The position numbers and the translations under genes were made by a program. A DNA stretch of 64,000 nucleotides. Origin: Allantophomopsis cytisporea (taxonomy: Eukaryota; Ascomycota; Leotiomycetes; Phacidiales; Phacidiaceae). The stretch covers positions 930,001 to 994,000 of the forward strand of contig CP103025.1 of NCBI GenBank assembly GCA_024752435.1, written 5' to 3'. Under the pieces are notes generated by a model. It was not told where the DNA came from. It did no database searches and was given only the letters and a program-made list of their open reading frames with translations. Below, one piece after another: positions 22,301 through 32,238 of the stretch (its first letter is position 1; each line of letters opens with the position of its first letter).

Positions 22301-22332
22301 AAGATGAGGAGCTTCCTAACGATGCCAGGCAT
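19308..22332 (-). CDS. SAC-domain phosphoinositide phosphatase with hSac2 domain
   Basis: A probable phosphoinositide phosphatase of the SAC family that acts on endosomal or plasma-membrane lipids. Exons 22332-22137, 22091-20225 and 20145-19308 give 966 residues. Introns are 45 nt (GTATGC..AGTAG) and 79 nt (GTAAGT..TTCAG), both in frame. The catalytic Cx5R motif is intact at about 597-604 (NCMDCLDRTNVVQSAC). Directly after the SAC part comes an hSac2-like region of about 150 residues (GDPGVSMQKMRQQAIDVSQR; WTLLTPHEPNTIKSTPFEES; LLLTDAALYACRFDW). SAC followed by hSac2 is the INPP5F/SAC2 layout and differs from synaptojanin or Sac1. A Ser/Glu-rich insert of about 130 residues sits near 90-220. 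The ATG at 22332 is used; frames further upstream start with GTG. Confidence 0.88.
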
Positions 22333-22988
22333 CTTCAGATTCACGAAAGACGCATTGGAGTTTGTGTTGAAGTGGAGGGCGTTATTTGTTTATTGGGGGG
22401 CGCTGCTGGAATTAAGATTGAGTCCGGCCCAACATGACGTCTCGTCTCACGATATCCACTACCCCACATGGAGTTGGCCAGATCATAAAATATAAAACAC
22501 GAATTTAATTTAAAACTGGAATGAAAAGAAACGAAACTCAGCACTTAGAAATGGTCTTCAATACTTACATATATGGGTATGCTGTTGTGTGTTGCGTTGT
22601 TCCAGCAGCACGAGACTCATATAGCTCCACATGAGTACGGAAATAACCGCGTGGTTGCATGCCGTGATTGGTCTCAGACCTAAAGACAAAGATGCTGAGC
22701 ACGTATATCGAGACATGTAGCATTCGTATATATTCAACACTGTTATACTGGATCAAAACATCGTTCGGCTCAGTCACACGGCGCATATTATTGCTGATCA
22801 TTCGCAATATCCAACAAACGAGGTGGTCTTGAAAAATGTCTCACGATTTCGGCAAAGAACATTTTGGCACTTTTTGAAATATTTTATTTCGCCCAAGCTA
22901 TCTAGTGAGCAGTTTCCTGGCCAGTAGCTGCGATTTCAATCCCTTATGCCCCCACAAACCAGTACATCAAGAATATTCAGATATCCAT
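22333..22988. other. Upstream region of the SAC gene and SNU13 3' flank
   Basis: These 656 nt contain no supported gene. The part near the SAC start must hold its promoter. The part from about 22850 on is the SNU13 3' UTR. Confidence 0.45.
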
Positions 22989-23504
22989 CTAGATCATGAG
23001 TCTCTCGACCTTGTCCTTAAGACCGCGGATCTGGTTCATAAGATCGGAAGCCTCGTTGGTGGTGATGCTGGTAGCGATGACGGCTCTGCTGACACCACAA
23101 GCACGGCCAAGGGCAGTCTTGGATGGGACGTAGACGTATGGAACGTTCTTGTCCTCGCACAACAATGGGAGATGGAGAAGAATGGCGAGAGGCGCAGTGT
23201 CGGCAGCGAGAATGATGATCCTAAAAGTCGCAAAACGTTAGTACAAATCCTATGTGACCAGTTGACGCGCCAACTTCGAGGACCGACTTACTCAGAGATA
23301 CCACGGTTGAGGGTCTTAGTAGCCTCATTGGCACCCTTCTTCAACTGACGGTGGTGACTGGCCTGTTGTACGATGTCGAGGATCTCTTGAGTGAGAGCCG
23401 CGTCGGCGACGGGCCATGCTAGAATATGATCAGCTTGCGACCTTACATGTATGCACAGAAAATCCTTTATACATACCGGCAGATCCATTCTGTTCCTCAG
23501 CCAT
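22989..23504 (-). CDS. SNU13: 15.5-kDa snoRNP/U4 snRNP protein Snu13
   Basis: Snu13 (15.5K/NHP2L1) binds the kink-turn of U4 snRNA and of box C/D snoRNAs, so it serves in both splicing and rRNA modification. Exons 23504-23477, 23418-23292 and 23220-22989 give 128 residues, the same length as the human protein. The L7Ae core is unmistakable: KKGANEATKTLNRGISE, LAADTAPLAILLHLPLLCED, KNVPYVYVPSKTALGRACG. The first exon covers only MAEEQNGSA. Introns are 58 nt (GTATGT..TCTAG) and 70 nt (GTAAGT..TTTAG). The second sits inside the Glu codon after RGIS. It is divergent from VMA3, so the two share a gap of about 370 nt. Confidence 0.97.
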
Positions 23505-23874
23505 TGCGAATATTTCTTTCGAAGTGATAAAAAAGTTATTGAAGTGGTGCAGGGTTCCTTGCGTTGGCTCGCCCTGTAAATGGAATTTCGATGAAGATTG
23601 TATCAAAAAATTATTTCGGTTCCGAGATTCATACTCCAAATATTATCACTGTCAGCCTTAGGCCTTGAGAGCCAGCGCCAGGCACCAGACGTGCTTTGCA
23701 TACGTCACGTGTTTCGGCTAGGCCAGCTCGCTTCGTCCAGCAACTCCAGAGGTTCACTTCAAGACATCATCAGCAGTCCATTCAACCACCGCCGACGCAA
23801 TCACTCACGTAAAGCTCATCTGAAGCTCAATAACAATCTTCTTCCTTCAATCTTTACCATACGCAACCAACAAA
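23505..23874. promoter_or_regulatory. Divergent promoter region (SNU13 / VMA3)
   Basis: These 370 nt lie between two highly expressed housekeeping genes read in opposite directions. A CACGTG-like core (gtcacgtg at 23704-23711) is visible about midway and could bind a bHLH factor. This is inference only. Confidence 0.45.
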
Positions 23875-24716
23875 ATGGTGGTGACTGATCTTTGGTAAGC
23901 TTCTTCGATATCCAGTTCTTCCCTGCTTGCCATGCCTAGATAAGCTACATCATCTAAGTTGGTCAAAGTATGGTGAAGAAGCTGAAGTCACTGCGTGGAC
24001 AAGCCGGCTAATATCGTATCTTTTTACAGTCCTGTCTATGCGGTTAGTAATTCTCGAGCAAACTTGCGCCAAGCTGCTGTTATAGCAGACCGCCACTATT
24101 GGAGCTATGGAGCTATCGAATAGAGAACATAGAACACACCGACTGACATCTCTCAATAGCCGTTCTTCGGTGCCATGGGCTGCACTTCAGCTATCGTATT
24201 CACCTGTTTCGGTGCTGCATACGGGACTGCCAAGTCTGGTGTTGGAATTTCCGCCATGGGTGTCCTCCGCCCAGATTTGATCGTCAAGAGTATGTAAACA
24301 GTCTCAAATGCCATCGGGAGTCGATAGCTAACAGTTTCCAGACATTGTTCCAGTCATTATGGCTGGTATTATTGGTATCTACGGTCTCGTCGTTTCCGTC
24401 TTGATTTCCGATGGACTTAAGCAGCAATTGCCACTATACACTGGTTTCATCCAGCTTGGTGCTGGTCTGTCCGTCGGTCTCTCCGGTTTGGCAGCAGGTT
24501 TTGCTATTGGCATTGTTGGTGATGCTGGTGTTCGTGGTACAGCTCAACAGCCAAGACTCTTCGTTGGAATGATTTTGATTCTCATTTTCGCTGAAGTTTT
24601 GGGTAAGTTTTATGTGTTACCTGGTATATCATATGTCTAACACGCAAACAGGTCTTTATGGATTGATTGTTGCCCTTCTGATGAACTCTAAGGCTACTGT
24701 TGATGTTACCTGTTAA
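23875..24716 (+). CDS. VMA3: V-type ATPase proteolipid subunit c
   Basis: Subunit c of the vacuolar H+-ATPase forms the proton-carrying ring in the V0 sector. Five exons (23875-23894, 24030-24042, 24160-24289, 24342-24602, 24652-24716) give 162 residues, two more than yeast Vma3. The mature start reads TDLCPVYAPFFGAMGC. The four helices are all present, with the proton-binding Glu at about 139 in LILIFAEVLGLYGL. FIQLGAGLSVGLSGLAAGFA and GDAGVRGTAQQPRLFVGM are typical of c rather than c' or c''. Exon 2 is a 13-nt microexon encoding part of CPVYA, supported by both splice sites and by perfect family agreement. Identification is certain. Confidence 0.96.
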
Positions 24717-25420
24717 AGAGACAACAACACCGATGTCGAACGAAAGAGTTTCTGGGACAATCTGCGAACATGCACAACTCTTCGATGAACATATGGTGAA
24801 AACTGTTAAGATGGGTTTGAGTGTTCAGTGGGAGCTCGAGCATATATGCCCTCCTGTTGGCACTTGCCAAACTCGAAATATATGTATTTTTGCTTGTGCT
24901 TGCTCATTTGGCGTTTCCTGTAGCATAGAGCGGAGGATGATGGCATGAAGAGACTGCAACGCTTTGTATGCTATAAACTTGGTGGAATGAAAACTGTGTG
25001 CTTTACCTATGATTTGAGATAAATGTGCCTGGACGAATGCGAGTAAAATTGAGTTGCGGTAAGTTTTATGGATTAGAAGGAGACGACCGGACCTGTAGTC
25101 GTCCAGTGGCAGTCATCGCGTGGTAGATACAACTGGTGAGCTTCATACTATGCGCTTATGCACTATACACATAATTCAAATAGCTAGTTCCTTCGAATCC
25201 CGAGGAATCTGCACTTGAGCGATTTGCAGTTGGAGAATAATCCACACTAACCATACATGAACTTACCTAGAATCCCCGAGATGCAATACCAGTATCTATT
25301 CTCGGTTGATAGTTGCTCTCAACCCCTCACCATGTACTACAACCCAATATCTACTTTGCCTCTCCCGTAGTTTCCCGTTACGTACTATGTCGTCTGACAT
25401 CTGAAATCAAAATAGTAACC
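24717..25420. other. Intergenic region after VMA3
   Basis: These 704 nt hold the VMA3 3' UTR and a T-rich flank. No gene, RNA or clear repeat is seen. The following pseudogene has lost its ATG, so any promoter here is probably a relic. Confidence 0.4.
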
Positions 25421-26051
25421 ATAAAGCTCCCCTACGTGACTGACCCCTCACCAAGTACCAACGACTCGGACGCAGCAATAGTGCAGCATGTGCGCGATCG
25501 CCGGGCACCATAGCCTCTGTAGCTTCTGGACCTTGGTATGCTTCTGCACTCACCCCTAGTTGCTGACGGATGTAACTCCATCCTGGGTGCTATTTGCACC
25601 GAGACGAGCCTACCCGACGATATCCGTGAGATCGCTATCTGCAGGGTCGCTAGCTGTGGTAGGGCTTGGTACAAACAGGCTTACTATGCACTGCTGGATA
25701 AGGCGGGCAGTGTCACTGACGAGGATATGCAGGTGCTCGCGGATGTAGAAGTAGAAGCGCGCGGTATAGGGCTGTCATCTAAGCAGCTGGCTGTCGCGCG
25801 TTACTCTGACGCTATGACAAGGACTGTAAAGGTGACCGAGGGTATTTTGAGGGATTAGAGACGCACTTCTCGGACCAGGAGGTCGTCGAGGTCACTGTTA
25901 CGGTACGTTTGGGCTGTGATGACGATGTACGTTGCGTGACTAATCATTGCTTTGCAGGTGGCCGCATATAATTGGCGTCAGCCGATTCCTTGTAGCTCTT
26001 GATGTGGGCGAGAAGAATGGGAAGAAGCCAGATCCTGGGATTGTGCATTGA
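25421..26051 (+). pseudogene. Carboxymuconolactone decarboxylase-family pseudogene
   Basis: A decayed gene of the CMD/AhpD-like family, small cofactor-free enzymes or peroxidase-like proteins. The expected start MxLPYVxD is present as KLPYVTDPSPSTNDSDAAI, but its first codon is ATA (25421). After the RRAP phrase two in-frame TAG codons occur within 12 nt (25512 and 25521). The frame then runs through LLHSPLVADG, SLPDDIREIAICRVAS and AWYKQAYYALLDKAG. At about 25842-25848 the frame shifts: FEGLETHFSDQEVVEVTV continues in another frame. After an intron-like GTACGT..TGCAG, a further shift precedes VSRFLVALDVGEKNG and a TGA at 26051. The CxxxC/H part (CRVASCGRAWYKQ) is also altered from the usual form. 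At least five lesions make a working product implausible. The remaining 106-codon frame is only a fragment. Confidence 0.82.
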
Positions 26052-26888
26052 AAACGGCTATCGTCCTTTATCTACACAATAAAAACGCAATGAGAGAGCG
26101 CGGCAGCGGATATTCGGTGTTTCCAACAAGTTTTGATTCTTAACATAACATATAAAATTGGAAGACTCAAACCTATATAAAAAGTTTACAGAGCATCTAT
26201 GATCAGGTTCTTTTGTCTATCCGGTTTCGGTAGAGTATACCAATTCTAATTCTAAAATACGCCCATGATTTCCATTGCTGACAGTATCTGACAGTCCTCA
26301 ATGAGATGACGGGATGAGCAATTGTGAACATTTGATTCAGCCATAGCCGCTGGGTTGTTGCATTGCCACCCACGCCAAGAAGAAAAAGCAAAGTGTCTCA
26401 CGGACCCCCAAGTTGTCAGATGGAAGTGATGAATTCAAACTGGAGTACGTAGTAGACTATGATACGACATGCAAGACTCGTCTATGGTCCAGAGCATTGT
26501 CGGGATTGTTTTCAGGCGCGGCGAGCTGATAAGAAGATAACACCATCAGTAGCTTGCCATAGCCTGTACGTGCCAGATCCCTTGGACTATTGCGGGGAAT
26601 ACATTATACCCAAAGCATACGATATGGGCATTTCCAGAAATCACATAGAATGGCTTGCTTCCGAAAACGGAAGTTCAGACTCGAGGATAGGCTGTCGGAC
26701 GCGGTTAGCGAAGAGCGTGGCATGTGAAGGTTCACATCGCAAGACTTCAACGAAACCTAGATCGCCATCTCGAACTGTTATAAGTCGACGAGTATGATCA
26801 CCCTGTAGGTTTTAATTATCTAAGAGCATTATATTGCTGTATCTCATCTACTGTTCATCTCAGCATTATCTTTCTTCTCCTTGTCAAG
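26052..26888. other. Intergenic region with weak coding-like remnants
   Basis: These 837 nt follow the CMD pseudogene. A frame at 26459-26797 (112 codons) and another overlapping frame with stops show mildly protein-like composition, but I recognise no family. It may be more decayed sequence. Confidence 0.35.
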
Positions 26889-27389
26889 ATGGCATCCATT
26901 GCTTCCCAGGTACATACTATGCCCTTCTCGGAGAAACACCGAATGTCAGTGGCAGGTCACAAATTTGTCTTTCCCAAAGTCCGATACGTCAAATTCATCA
27001 ACAAGACGTTTTTCTGTGAGGTGGACGTCGTTGTGCATAGTCAAGAGGCAAATGCCCCTTTCGCTATTACCAAGTGTCCCAGAATCAAAGATGGTAAGTG
27101 ATCCGTCTCACTTAGTACTCCCAGTCCATGCTGACGAACTCTTGTAGATAAGGAGGGGGTGTATGATCTCTTCAGCGATGTCGACTGCGACAAATCGAAG
27201 GAACACCTAGTTCAGTTCGGTGCGGACGTGGTGAAGGGCAGGAAAGATGAGAAGGACGAGACTCATATCTTTACCGCTTCAAGTGAACCTCAAGACGGAG
27301 GTTATTACTGCGCCGTAGTCTATCTGACTGGTGGTGTCCAGACTCCTGACCCTTACTCTAACCCGGAGCCAATACTATGGAGTCAGTAG
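26889..27389 (+). CDS. Small orphan protein, two exons
   Basis: A probable gene of 148 residues that I do not recognise. Exon 1 (26889-27093) begins MASIASQVHTMPFSEKHRM. A 54-nt intron (GTAAGT..TGTAG) keeps frame into exon 2 (27148-27389), which ends EPILWSQ. The product is mixed polar/hydrophobic with possible beta structure (HKFVFPKVRYVKFINKTFF, then FCEVDVVVHSQEA) and has no signal peptide or membrane segment. Good splice sites and a short leader after a pyrimidine-rich stretch support it. No neighbour suggests a role; the left neighbour is a pseudogene. It could be lineage-specific. Confidence 0.58.
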
Positions 27390-28754
27390 GGGCGTGGTCA
27401 TCATCTCTGGGGTAGATCGTTATGATCATTGGCATTGGATCTAGTTTTGGAGTTGAGGAAATGCATTATATCCGAGTTGGCCTCACTCACTTATAGCCAT
27501 ATAACCTATTTATTTGACAGGTAGTTGATTAGTAATAGAATGATGTAGGATTATGGTTTTACCCAGCCTCGCAACTGCCCTACGGGCATGACTCCGATAA
27601 CCGTCGCTTCTCAACCAACCTGACTCCAACATGATATCTGCGATATCATCTTAGGCAGCTTGAACCGATGCCACAATGCCTGTGTATTGAGCTCAGCAGC
27701 AGTCTTGCCCTCGACCACAACCCCTCATCACCACGCTCCTAAGACAGCAGGGATAATCACAAGGCTGAATACCTTGCACACGCATATCCAGCCTCAGCCC
27801 GCATTCAAGCTCATCAAGTCGTTTCAGCTTATTCTGTCCAAAAGAGACTAGCACTCTGTTGTGTATGTGTGAACTGACATAGACACTGGTCAGGGCTGAG
27901 CAGCTGTACCAGCACAGCATATGCTCCAGTCATCTCCGCATCCATGCCGGGAAGTCGAGTTTGGATTTCCAAGCTACAGCTCGAGTACAAGCCCTCCCCG
28001 TTATCAGCCCTCTAAGGCGACGGGCATCTACCCAGGAACTTAATAAGTCTGAGCGCTGAAAGCCATCCAGCCAATCCGAGCGCGGAAAACAATGTTTTTC
28101 ATGCAGTCAGCAAACTCGTTCACCTACTTTCTCGTGAAATATTTGAGAGCTCTTGGTGAAGCGTCATTCACATCTATATCGCCAGAGACGAAATCCGTGC
28201 GGTGTGTGATATTCCCGACCTTCTGTAGGTGGTGATGCAGCGGGTTAAATCCAGCAGTCAGCACATGCAACGTCGCTTGTATGCTGCTGACCTTATCCTC
28301 GAATTCACCAATCACAGCTCGCGAGACGCACTGATAACTCGTCTGCGAGCGCAGCACAACATGAAGTATCCCGACGTCGAATGTTCACGGATGCGGATAC
28401 GCTGAGCTTCCGGTAAAATTCCTGGGATATGTGTGGGCAGTGAGCTCCCCACGTTGTGCGTTGCAGGGGACGGCCCCCGCCGACCTCGTGAAGCTTGGCT
28501 TTCTTCAAAAGCGGTTGGGCTGCAGACCCTTGGGACCCTTGCTGTTGCTGGAAGGTAGGGTCGTGTTTGCATCGCCCTCCATACAAGGTATTGGACTCGA
28601 GGGAGGGGCAGATTCTCCGAATAGTCCAGTTATTATATTGAACGACCGTGACTAGAAATGTTCAATGTTTTGACCTAGGTCTGGAAAACGTAACGTCATA
28701 AAAAACACTATAAACACATCCCAATTGCTTGGACCTAAGAATCAAATTCCTACA
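27390..28754. other. Gene-free region upstream of the bZIP gene
   Basis: About 1.4 kb. Overlapping minus-strand frames at 28124-28586 look somewhat protein-like (phrases such as EFEDKVSSIQATLHVLTAGF) but have stops, no convincing splice path and no family I know. They may be a gene remnant. The last 100 nt are the likely promoter and leader of the bZIP gene. Confidence 0.4.
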
Positions 28755-29542
28755 ATGTCTGGACAGCATCATCTATCGTCAAGTGAAGACATGCGGGCAT
28801 CGTTATCTGCGGGGGAGGCCTTCAATTCATATGGTGGAACATCGGGGCACTCAAGTTCCGCCGGGTCGCCGGTTAGTTGCTTCCAGATAGTGAGAATGTA
28901 CGAGATGGCCAGCTAAGATTTTCAAGGCACTCACAAACGCCTTTGTAGGCGGATATGCAGTCCCTCAATATCCATGGTACTTCAACGAGTCCTCAGAATT
29001 CCTCCCGCAAGGTCCGGGGAGCATACCTATAAGGGTGGAGTTTGAAGCGCCCTACGACGATCAAGACCGACGAAAAAGGCGCAACCATGATGACAATAAG
29101 CCAGTATCTAGTCACGTCCACTCCGTAAGTCATTCTCAAAGCATTCTTGCATGTGGATACATGTTCATATGTGTTTCAGGCTGATTTCCTGAAGCGTCGC
29201 AGAGCACAAAACCGAGCTTCTCAAAGGGCCTTTCGGGACCGCAAGGAAAAGCATATGAAAGAGCTGGGGCAGCGTCTTGAAGATTTGGAGGTGAAGCATC
29301 AACACTTGATCCAGTCCTATGAGGATCTTCAAACCAAATATGAGAGTGCCCGGGAGAAGCTCGAAATGCTGTCGCCTGAGAATGAAAAATATGGAGACTC
29401 ACCGTGCGAGTCTGCTCAAAGAGCTCCTCAAGACATGAAAGATGAGGACCTGAGTGCCCTTTTCTTCGATAATACGAATAATTTCCTTTTCCAGGATGAC
29501 TGCTTCAATGAGGAACAGCTGGGTGGCCCATCAATTACTTGA
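28755..29542 (+). CDS. Yap/AP-1-like bZIP transcription factor
   Basis: A nuclear DNA-binding protein of 225 residues from three exons (28755-28871, 28927-29124, 29180-29542). Introns are 55 nt each (GTTAGT..TTCAAG and GTAAGT..TTCAG). The basic region KRRRAQNRASQRAFRDRKEK has the Yap/Pap1-type NRxxQxxFR core, with Ser where Ala is usual. A leucine-zipper heptad follows (LGQRLEDLEVKHQHLIQSYE and on). Both flanks are Ser/Gly- and acid-rich. The C-terminal part is short and acidic, with only two Cys, so the cysteine-rich redox domains of Yap1 are missing. It fits small Fcr3-like bZIP factors better. The acceptor TTTTCAAG was chosen for intron 1 because the nearer TTTGTAG breaks the frame. Confidence 0.85.
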
Positions 29543-30313
29543 AGATATGGAGGTGATGTAGTCCATTTTAGATTGCTTTTTTGGTTCTGGTTTGGGTTTT
29601 TCTGCTTTTTAGCATGTCAAATAATGGGATGTCTCTAACTGGAGTAAGGTTAATGGGAATACTCGGTGGGATAAATAATCCTTATCAAAATTGACCATGT
29701 TTCAATGAGACGGATAAGCACCTCTCATACATTGCTTTCCCGGCTTGCCCGATGAAATATGGAGTTGTTTCAAGAAAAAAACAAAACAAGAAAAAAAAAC
29801 AAAACATACATAACCGAACCAGATTACCTGTCTCACGCGGTGAAGAGATCAATAGTGTAACCTGAATAAGAACACCTTGGATAGGTGATTCTCCTGATAT
29901 TCAATTTCGGGCGCTTGTGGTAGGAATAATACCTTGATCGGGATTGAGTTGGATTCAACCCAGATACGGTACAAATGAATGAAAATCTACCGTGTATGGT
30001 GTGATCTATATCTTTCGAAGTCAACAATCCAATATGAATACTGAAATCTATATCCGGTCATATTATAGATCCAACCGTGCCATATCTGACGGCAATTTGG
30101 TCTCAGCTAGTCATTGCTTTCAGCAGTTGAGATATCCCATCAACTGAGCCATAGGGCTGAAGATCGTTCGTGGACAAATTGCCGTGCATATTCCCGTCAT
30201 TAGCCGGCAGCTACGCAATACGAAGACACGATTGATACATCAAAAATGCTTCACAATAGCATGGAAAAATGCCCCAAGCCCAACCCCCTATTGTAATAAT
30301 CCTATGATCGATG

Positions 30314-30354
30314 TTAGTTATTGTTATTGTTGTCGTTGTCATTGTCATTGTTGC
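30314..30354. repeat. GTTATT/GTCATT short tandem repeat
   Basis: Imperfect 6-nt units (GTTATT, GTTGTC, GTCATT) repeated about seven times. It is a simple-sequence tract with no visible function. Confidence 0.75.
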
Positions 30355-31283
30355 TGGGCCACGACTTCGGCGTTTGCAAGGAATATAAGATAGTCTCTTC
30401 TTTGCCCCTCACCTTTTCTTTTGCGATGTCGGATGACCCCGCCATCATAACACAAAGGCTGCTCAACGTTGTTATCGATTTGACAAAGCAGAAAAAAATG
30501 ACCAATTAAATTCATGACAGTGTTATAGATATTTCCAGATGTGCGGGAATTCGTCGCTGAGTACAGAGTGTCTGGAAGGAGAGCAAGCATCAATGGATTT
30601 TCTGCTGTAGATAGAATAACCTTTGGACGTCAATCATTCGAGCGGCAATATGCAGCAACAGGCCGAAGCTGTCCACCCCAAGTACCGTACGCAGCCAGTA
30701 GAGACGAGTAGGGCAGAGCGAGTGGCAGGAGGCGTGCATAACGGGTCCTTCGAGGCTTGGTGCTGTATCATCATCTCCGAAAACTCCAGAGCTCTACACC
30801 GGATCTCTACGCACGCACAATGAAAGGAGGAGAGTAGGCATGTATTTCCCAAAATCCAATGTATGGAGCAGAACTCCATGGTGTTTCTCGCATGCTGTGA
30901 TGGACTATGTACGTAGATGAACTTGATGGATCATACTTATCACGGTGATGACGAAGACCCATTCAATGCGCGAGGGAAAATCAACGGTAAGGACCCTGGA
31001 TCTCGAGTGCTCATGTGGTGCAATGTCGTACACATGGGTTGATTGATGGGTTGGATGTACATGATCAGACTGATTTTGATTTCGATTTCATTCATATCAT
31101 TCCTATCATTCATACGATTTGGATGAATTGCTGATATAATTGTGAGGCAAAGAACGACGCCTCGACCGCATTGTGGTGCAGGTACGGAGTGCTGTGCTCC
31201 GAAGGATAAAAGACATGTCGGGTTGGCGGTGGGAAGGCAGTATGGACGGTCGAGTAAGTGCAGTGATGGCAAACGTACTTGTG

Positions 31284-31318
31284 GTATGTATTATGTATGT
31301 ATGTATGTATGTATGTAT
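31284..31318. repeat. TATG tetranucleotide microsatellite
   Basis: Near-perfect TATG repeat of about eight units with one early interruption. Likely to vary in length between strains. Confidence 0.85.
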
Positions 31319-31745
31319 TTACATACGATACCTCAAACTTAAACTTAAATAAAATAATAAAAATAACAACAATAAAGAGAAAAACAGCAATAACAATGAT
31401 AACGATAATGATAACAATGATTTACGGAGAAAATTCTGATATGGATTACGGAGTACAGTACTCCAGTTATAGTCAGTTTGCTCATGCAATTGTTTAGTCA
31501 GTACAGGTGATTTGTTATTATTCAGTCATCTGCTCACCACTTTTTCATCTTTTCTTCCCTACAATGCGTGCCATGTCAATGCTCCTCTGTTGCATCCGCT
31601 GTCAACATGATCCTGTAAGTGTTCCGAAGGAAATTAGTCTTCACGGAGCAGCACTTCAGACAGGAAATCGATGGCTTGCTTGCTTGAAGATGTTCTCCGT
31701 CAATACACCGGAGCAAAGAAGTCGAGGTGGAATGTCCCGTAACTG

Positions 31746-31803
31746 TATACAATTGTAATTGTAACTGTAACTGTCACTGTCACTGTCACTGTCACTGTAA
31801 TTG
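31746..31803. repeat. ACTGTC-type hexamer repeat
   Basis: Starts as AATTGT / AACTGT units and becomes four perfect CACTGT units before decaying again. This gradient is typical of an ageing microsatellite. It lies about 440 nt upstream of the transketolase start. Confidence 0.85.
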
Positions 31804-32238
31804 AATCGTAGGTAGGATTCATTCTCGTATGCTTTGTCAGGTTGAGAAAGAATATACCACTTCAAGCCATCCGAACAAATCCCAAACACCCAAGCAAGTG
31901 CGCGCAAGTACCAGACAGTTGCCAACAACGTGTGGTCAATATTGCTCTTTCGTTCTTCCATCCTCCTCGCTCCCCTTCTCCGTAGCCCATACTTTATTCG
32001 CCCACCATCCAAACACTACCCATAAATAAGGTACTAAAACAAGTTGAGACGTCACTCTGGACCCACCCACTTCGCGCCCACTTGTCTCGTCTCTCAACTC
32101 CCAAGCAGCAAAGATTCTCTTACACCATACTACCTTACTCGCCCATAGTCACTACTACTACTTACATCCCATCTCCTCCTCCCAACAAACTCCCATTCCT
32201 TTGATCTACACAAACACCTCATTTTATACACAGCAATC

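Larger units (their letters stand above)
29543..32238. other. Gene-free region with simple repeats, upstream of transketolase
   Basis: About 2.7 kb. It holds an A-rich tract (29776-29812), a GTTATT/GTCATT run (30314-30354), a TATG repeat (31284-31318), an AT-rich ATAACA tract (31340-31420) and an ACTGTC-type repeat (31746-31803). CGGAGTAC palindromes lie at 31181-31201 and 31446-31464. The last 250 nt are pyrimidine-rich with a TATA-like CATAAATAAG at 32021-32030, fitting a strong promoter for transketolase. No gene is supported. Confidence 0.6.

Noticed and set aside
25180..25215. TTCGAATCC as a tRNA T-loop
   Set aside because: No matching T-stem or other tRNA arms around it.
25538..25858. 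106-codon frame as a complete CMD-family gene
   Set aside because: Family sequence continues in frame upstream across two TAG codons and in another frame downstream, so this is a fragment of a pseudogene.
31656..32012. 118-codon minus-strand frame with SDSDSDSYSYNYN
   Set aside because: That run is the translated hexamer microsatellite; the rest overlaps the transketolase promoter.
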